35,202 nt of DNA, taken from NCBI GenBank assembly GCA_964633715.1, contig CAZWHQ010000045.1, forward strand, positions 1-35,202, read 5' to 3'. Of this stretch, positions 33,828 to 35,202 are shown piece by piece. Under the pieces are notes generated by a model. The model saw only the letters and a list, made by a program, of their open reading frames with translations. It made no database searches and had not been told where the DNA came from. The DNA comes from JAUWVG01 sp964633715. Its GTDB lineage: Bacteria; Acidobacteriota; Aminicenantia; Aminicenantales; Aminicenantaceae. Numbering within the stretch: position 1 is the first letter of the stretch; every line of letters begins with the position of its first letter. The position numbers and the translations under genes were made by a program.

Positions 33828-33926
33828 TTAAAATTTATGAGCGCGAAGCGCCCAATAGTAATAGTAGATAGAGAGGGAGGGCATATGAATTATTCTTTTT
33901 TCAACAGAAACGTCTTTTTTTCTCAT
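33828..33926 (-). CDS. aro operon leader peptide with four Tyr codons and a Trp codon
   Basis: The 32-codon reading frame starts at ATG 33926 (minus strand) and stops at 33828, 80 nt before aroF. Its C-terminal part reads SIYYYYWALRAHKF; the Tyr-Tyr-Tyr-Tyr-Trp codons occupy 33852-33866. Such a run just ahead of the DAHP synthase gene is the hallmark of a ribosome-mediated attenuator sensing Tyr and Trp. The Trp codon opens a 7-bp hairpin (33838-33854). No Shine-Dalgarno sequence is seen; an internal ATG at 33884 would give an 18-residue version. I know of no named gene for this leader. Confidence 0.75.
   Translation of the reverse strand: MRKKDVSVEKRIIHMPSLSIYYYYWALRAHKF
33838..33854 (-). 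promoter_or_regulatory. Leader hairpin overlapping the Trp codon of the aro leader
   Basis: On the minus strand, TGGGCGC and GCGCTCA form a 7-bp stem (one G-U) with a TTC loop. The left arm begins at the Trp codon, matching the arrangement at trpL 20094-20113. Confidence 0.65.
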
Positions 33927-33943
33927 AGCTAAATTTTCAATAC

Positions 33944-33973
33944 ATTAAAGCAGATTTAAAACTCATCTGTCAA
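33944..33973 (-). promoter_or_regulatory. aro operon promoter
   Basis: On the minus strand, TTGACA (33968-33973), an 18-nt spacer and TTTAAT (33944-33949). The leader-peptide ATG is 17 nt downstream of the -10 box, giving a leader of roughly 10 nt. Confidence 0.6.
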
Positions 33974-34268
33974 GGGATTGTTTCCTAATCTTCAACAGGC
34001 GTGAATAGATCCCTGTCGTCTAAATCGACTTGTGACCCTGCAGTTTCTGGTTCTTATTTTTCCACGATCTCTATGTTTTGTTTCAACTAAATTCGGACCG
34101 CTCATGGTATTTTCTAAGCGCATAGAAATTCCTGAAATGCTTAGGAAATTGTCTATGGCCAGATAGGACTGTTAGAGAAAATTGAACTCTCCATCCCTGT
34201 AATGCAGGAGTACCAGATTTTGACTAAAGGTGCTTAAATGTTTTCGCTGACTATCTCTAAAAAAATAA
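33974..34268. other. Non-coding stretch upstream of the aro promoter
   Basis: No gene was recognised. The minus strand is open for about 40 codons but matches nothing I know and has no ribosome-binding site. It lies between a tRNA-Asn fragment and the aro promoter and may be decayed mobile-element sequence. Confidence 0.4.
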
Positions 34269-34323
34269 CTCCTCGGGTAGGACTCGAACCTACAACCTAG
34301 TTGTTAACAGCCACCAGCTCTGC
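34269..34323 (-). pseudogene. Truncated tRNA-Asn (GTT) fragment
   Basis: On the minus strand, this region has part of a D-stem (GAGC), an anticodon stem-loop with loop CTGTTAA (anticodon GTT), variable loop AGGTT, a perfect T-arm GTAGG-TTCGAGT-CCTAC and the acceptor 3' strand CCGAGGA plus G. The 5' acceptor strand and most of the D-arm are missing, the 3' strand of the anticodon stem (CAACT) has an A-G mismatch, and CCA is replaced by TTA. It cannot make a functional tRNA and looks like an old recombination footprint. Confidence 0.75.
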
Positions 34324-34436
34324 TTATCTTATAATCAGGTCACTGAAATCAGTATAGACTTCTCCCAAAGGAGAACTGTTTTTTGAATCCAATGCGATGG
34401 CCCATTGACTGAAGAATAATCCTCGGCACGTCTCCC

Positions 34437-34781
34437 CTAATCTTCTTCAAACTCTCCACACTTCTCTTCTGCTCGTTTTTGTCTTTCTTCTTCTGTTCCA
34501 TATATTTCTTCTTGTTGCCTTTCGTATTCTGCTTCCTTCTCCTCATTCTCTCTTTTAATCTCTTCATAACACCGAGGACATGCTGGATGATCTCCAAATT
34601 CTAATCTTAAAGGAAGCGGCTTATAGTAAGTTCCTGGAGGTGTATACGGATCAATAAATTGAACGCATAACCAACAAAGAAATTTACTACATCTTTGACA
34701 ATTCCTTAAGGCCTTTAAACGAACCTTCTCCCTGCAGATCTCACATGGAAAAAGATTAGGTTCGTACTTCTTTTGCATCAT
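34437..34781 (-). CDS. Eight-cysteine (FYVE/RING-like cross-brace) zinc protein with charged tail
   Basis: The 114-residue protein was not assigned to a named family. Four CxxC pairs at residues 13/16, 28/31, 36/39 and 68/71 have the spacing C-x2-C-x11-C-x2-C-x4-C-x2-C-x28-C-x2-C, typical of a two-zinc cross-brace such as FYVE. Residues 74-114 are rich in Glu, Lys and Arg, probably a helix or coiled coil. AGGAGG lies 7 nt before the ATG. It overlaps an interrupted upstream frame, a phage-like tight arrangement at the island's right end. Confidence 0.6.
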   Translation of the reverse strand: MMQKKYEPNLFPCEICREKVRLKALRNCQRCSKFLCWLCVQFIDPYTPPGTYYKPLPLRLEFGDHPACPRCYEEIKRENEEKEAEYERQQEEIYGTEEERQKRAEEKCGEFEED

Positions 34782-34953
34782 GCTTTGACCTCCTGGCCGA
34801 GTTCGGAGAAGCTCCTGTAAGAACCTCTAGTGCTTTCTGGTTTTTCCTGAGCTCCATCTGGATCTCATTGAGCTCTTTCTTCTTCTCTCATTCTGCCCCC
34901 TTGAACTCAGAAATCCTTCTTTCAAGTAATATCTCGACGGATATTCTTGGCAT
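34756..34953 (-). pseudogene. Small coding frame interrupted by an in-frame TGA
   Basis: A frame starting MPRISVEILLER at ATG 34953 has a good ribosome-binding site (AGGAGG 4 nt upstream). It meets TGA at 34888-34890 (codon 22), then stays open in the same frame for 43 more codons of charged, helix-like sequence (EKKKELNEIQMELRKNQ), ending at 34756. Decay of a 65-residue coiled-coil protein by one substitution is the simplest reading. A functional 21-residue peptide is possible. Confidence 0.45.
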
Positions 34954-34966
34954 TCTACCTCCTAAT

Positions 34967-35039
34967 ATTGTGGCTAAATTGTGGCTTTTTATGGCGCAAA
35001 AATAGGTTAGAATAGGATAACAAAGGATAGAATAGGTTA
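34967..35039. repeat. Short direct repeats beside the right tRNA-Val fragment
   Basis: ATTGTGGCT occurs at 34967-34975 and 34978-34986. AATAGG occurs at 35001, 35011 and 35031, with AATAGGTTA at 35001-35009 and 35031-35039. They cluster within 150 bp of the putative att site and could be arm-type recombinase-binding sites. Confidence 0.45.
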
Positions 35040-35114
35040 ATCAGGATGAATGCAAGTTATTGTAAATCATAACAATAACTTAGAGTGACTTTTTCGGGCA
35101 TCCTGTGTATTCTA

Positions 35115-35157
35115 CACACGGTAGAAGTCACTGGTTCAAATCCAGTTTCGCCCACCA
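35115..35157 (+). repeat. Right copy of tRNA-Val 3' segment (putative att site)
   Basis: This 43-nt segment repeats tRNA-Val positions 19610-19652 in the same orientation, including CCA, with one mismatch (T35147). The 5' half of the tRNA is absent, so it is a fragment and not a gene. It marks the right boundary of the island. Confidence 0.85.
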
Positions 35158-35202
35158 TGCCTTCCCTTAATATCAAGTGTTCTATGTTCATCAAAAAGAA
35201 AC

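Noticed and set aside
34888..34890. In-frame TGA read as selenocysteine
   Set aside because: No SECIS-like stem-loop, redox motif or selenocysteine genes are visible; a nonsense mutation is simpler.
19653..35114. Integrase or transposase gene within the island
   Set aside because: No reading frame shows tyrosine or serine recombinase or DDE motifs; the sequence at 33974-34268 is only vaguely suspect and was left unassigned.
1..35202. CRISPR arrays or defence/toxin systems
   Set aside because: No regularly spaced repeats and no Cas, restriction or toxin-antitoxin-like proteins were seen.
35158..35202. Continuation of an intact tRNA or gene beyond the right repeat
   Set aside because: Only 45 nt remain, with no recognisable feature.

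Overview
The window reads as a chromosomal segment of a diderm (Gram-negative-type) bacterium. It carries an LptB-type ABC ATPase, a LolD/MacB-type ABC pair, two Tat-exported enzymes and a bacterial S21 ribosomal protein. Gene density is high, many start and stop codons overlap, and promoters are TTGACA-type. A lineage such as Acidobacteriota/Aminicenantes is possible, but that is only an impression from the gene set. 

Left part (1-19.5 kb), ordinary chromosome. It holds a tag DNA glycosylase; a Tat-exported class V PLP enzyme with a Tat-exported DUF362 protein; a minus-strand operon (rubrerythrin-like, ABC ATPase, FtsX/MacB permease, NUDIX, DUF89 phosphatase); a GNAT-like gene divergent from a four-gene plus-strand run (CehA/McbA-type PHP hydrolase, VTT membrane protein, SDR epimerase, diacylglycerol-kinase-like); rpsU-lipA-phosphoesterase-MGMT; a DUF1848 protein; lptB; an acidic zinc-ribbon/RDD-like membrane protein; and a small PLDc_N-like membrane protein.

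Right part (19578-35157), a tRNA-bounded island. An intact tRNA-Val(CAC) is followed by about 15.5 kb that ends in a second copy of the last 43 nt of that tRNA (42 of 43 identical), the usual footprint of site-specific integration into a tRNA 3' end. The cargo is two convergent operons for aromatic amino acids. trpL-trpE-trpGD-trpC-trpF-trpB-trpA lies on the plus strand. A leader peptide followed by aroF-aroB-aroD-aroEK-aroA-aroC-chorismate mutase-tyrA lies on the minus strand. Together they encode all seven shikimate steps, all tryptophan-branch functions, and chorismate mutase plus prephenate dehydrogenase. Prephenate dehydratase and an aromatic aminotransferase are absent from the window. 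No integrase is visible. The right end holds a truncated tRNA-Asn fragment, an eight-cysteine zinc protein, an interrupted reading frame and short repeats.

Most notable signals. (1) Upstream of trpE is an unlabelled leader peptide with tandem Trp codons. (2) Upstream of aroF is a second leader peptide with four consecutive Tyr codons followed by Trp. In both, a Trp-Ala codon pair (TGG GCG) opens a GC-rich hairpin, which points to ribosome-mediated attenuation of both the common pathway and the Trp branch. (3) Several genes, including trpL, start about 7-10 nt downstream of a consensus -10 box with no Shine-Dalgarno sequence, which suggests leaderless transcripts. All calls are by reading the sequence; no database or folding computation was run.
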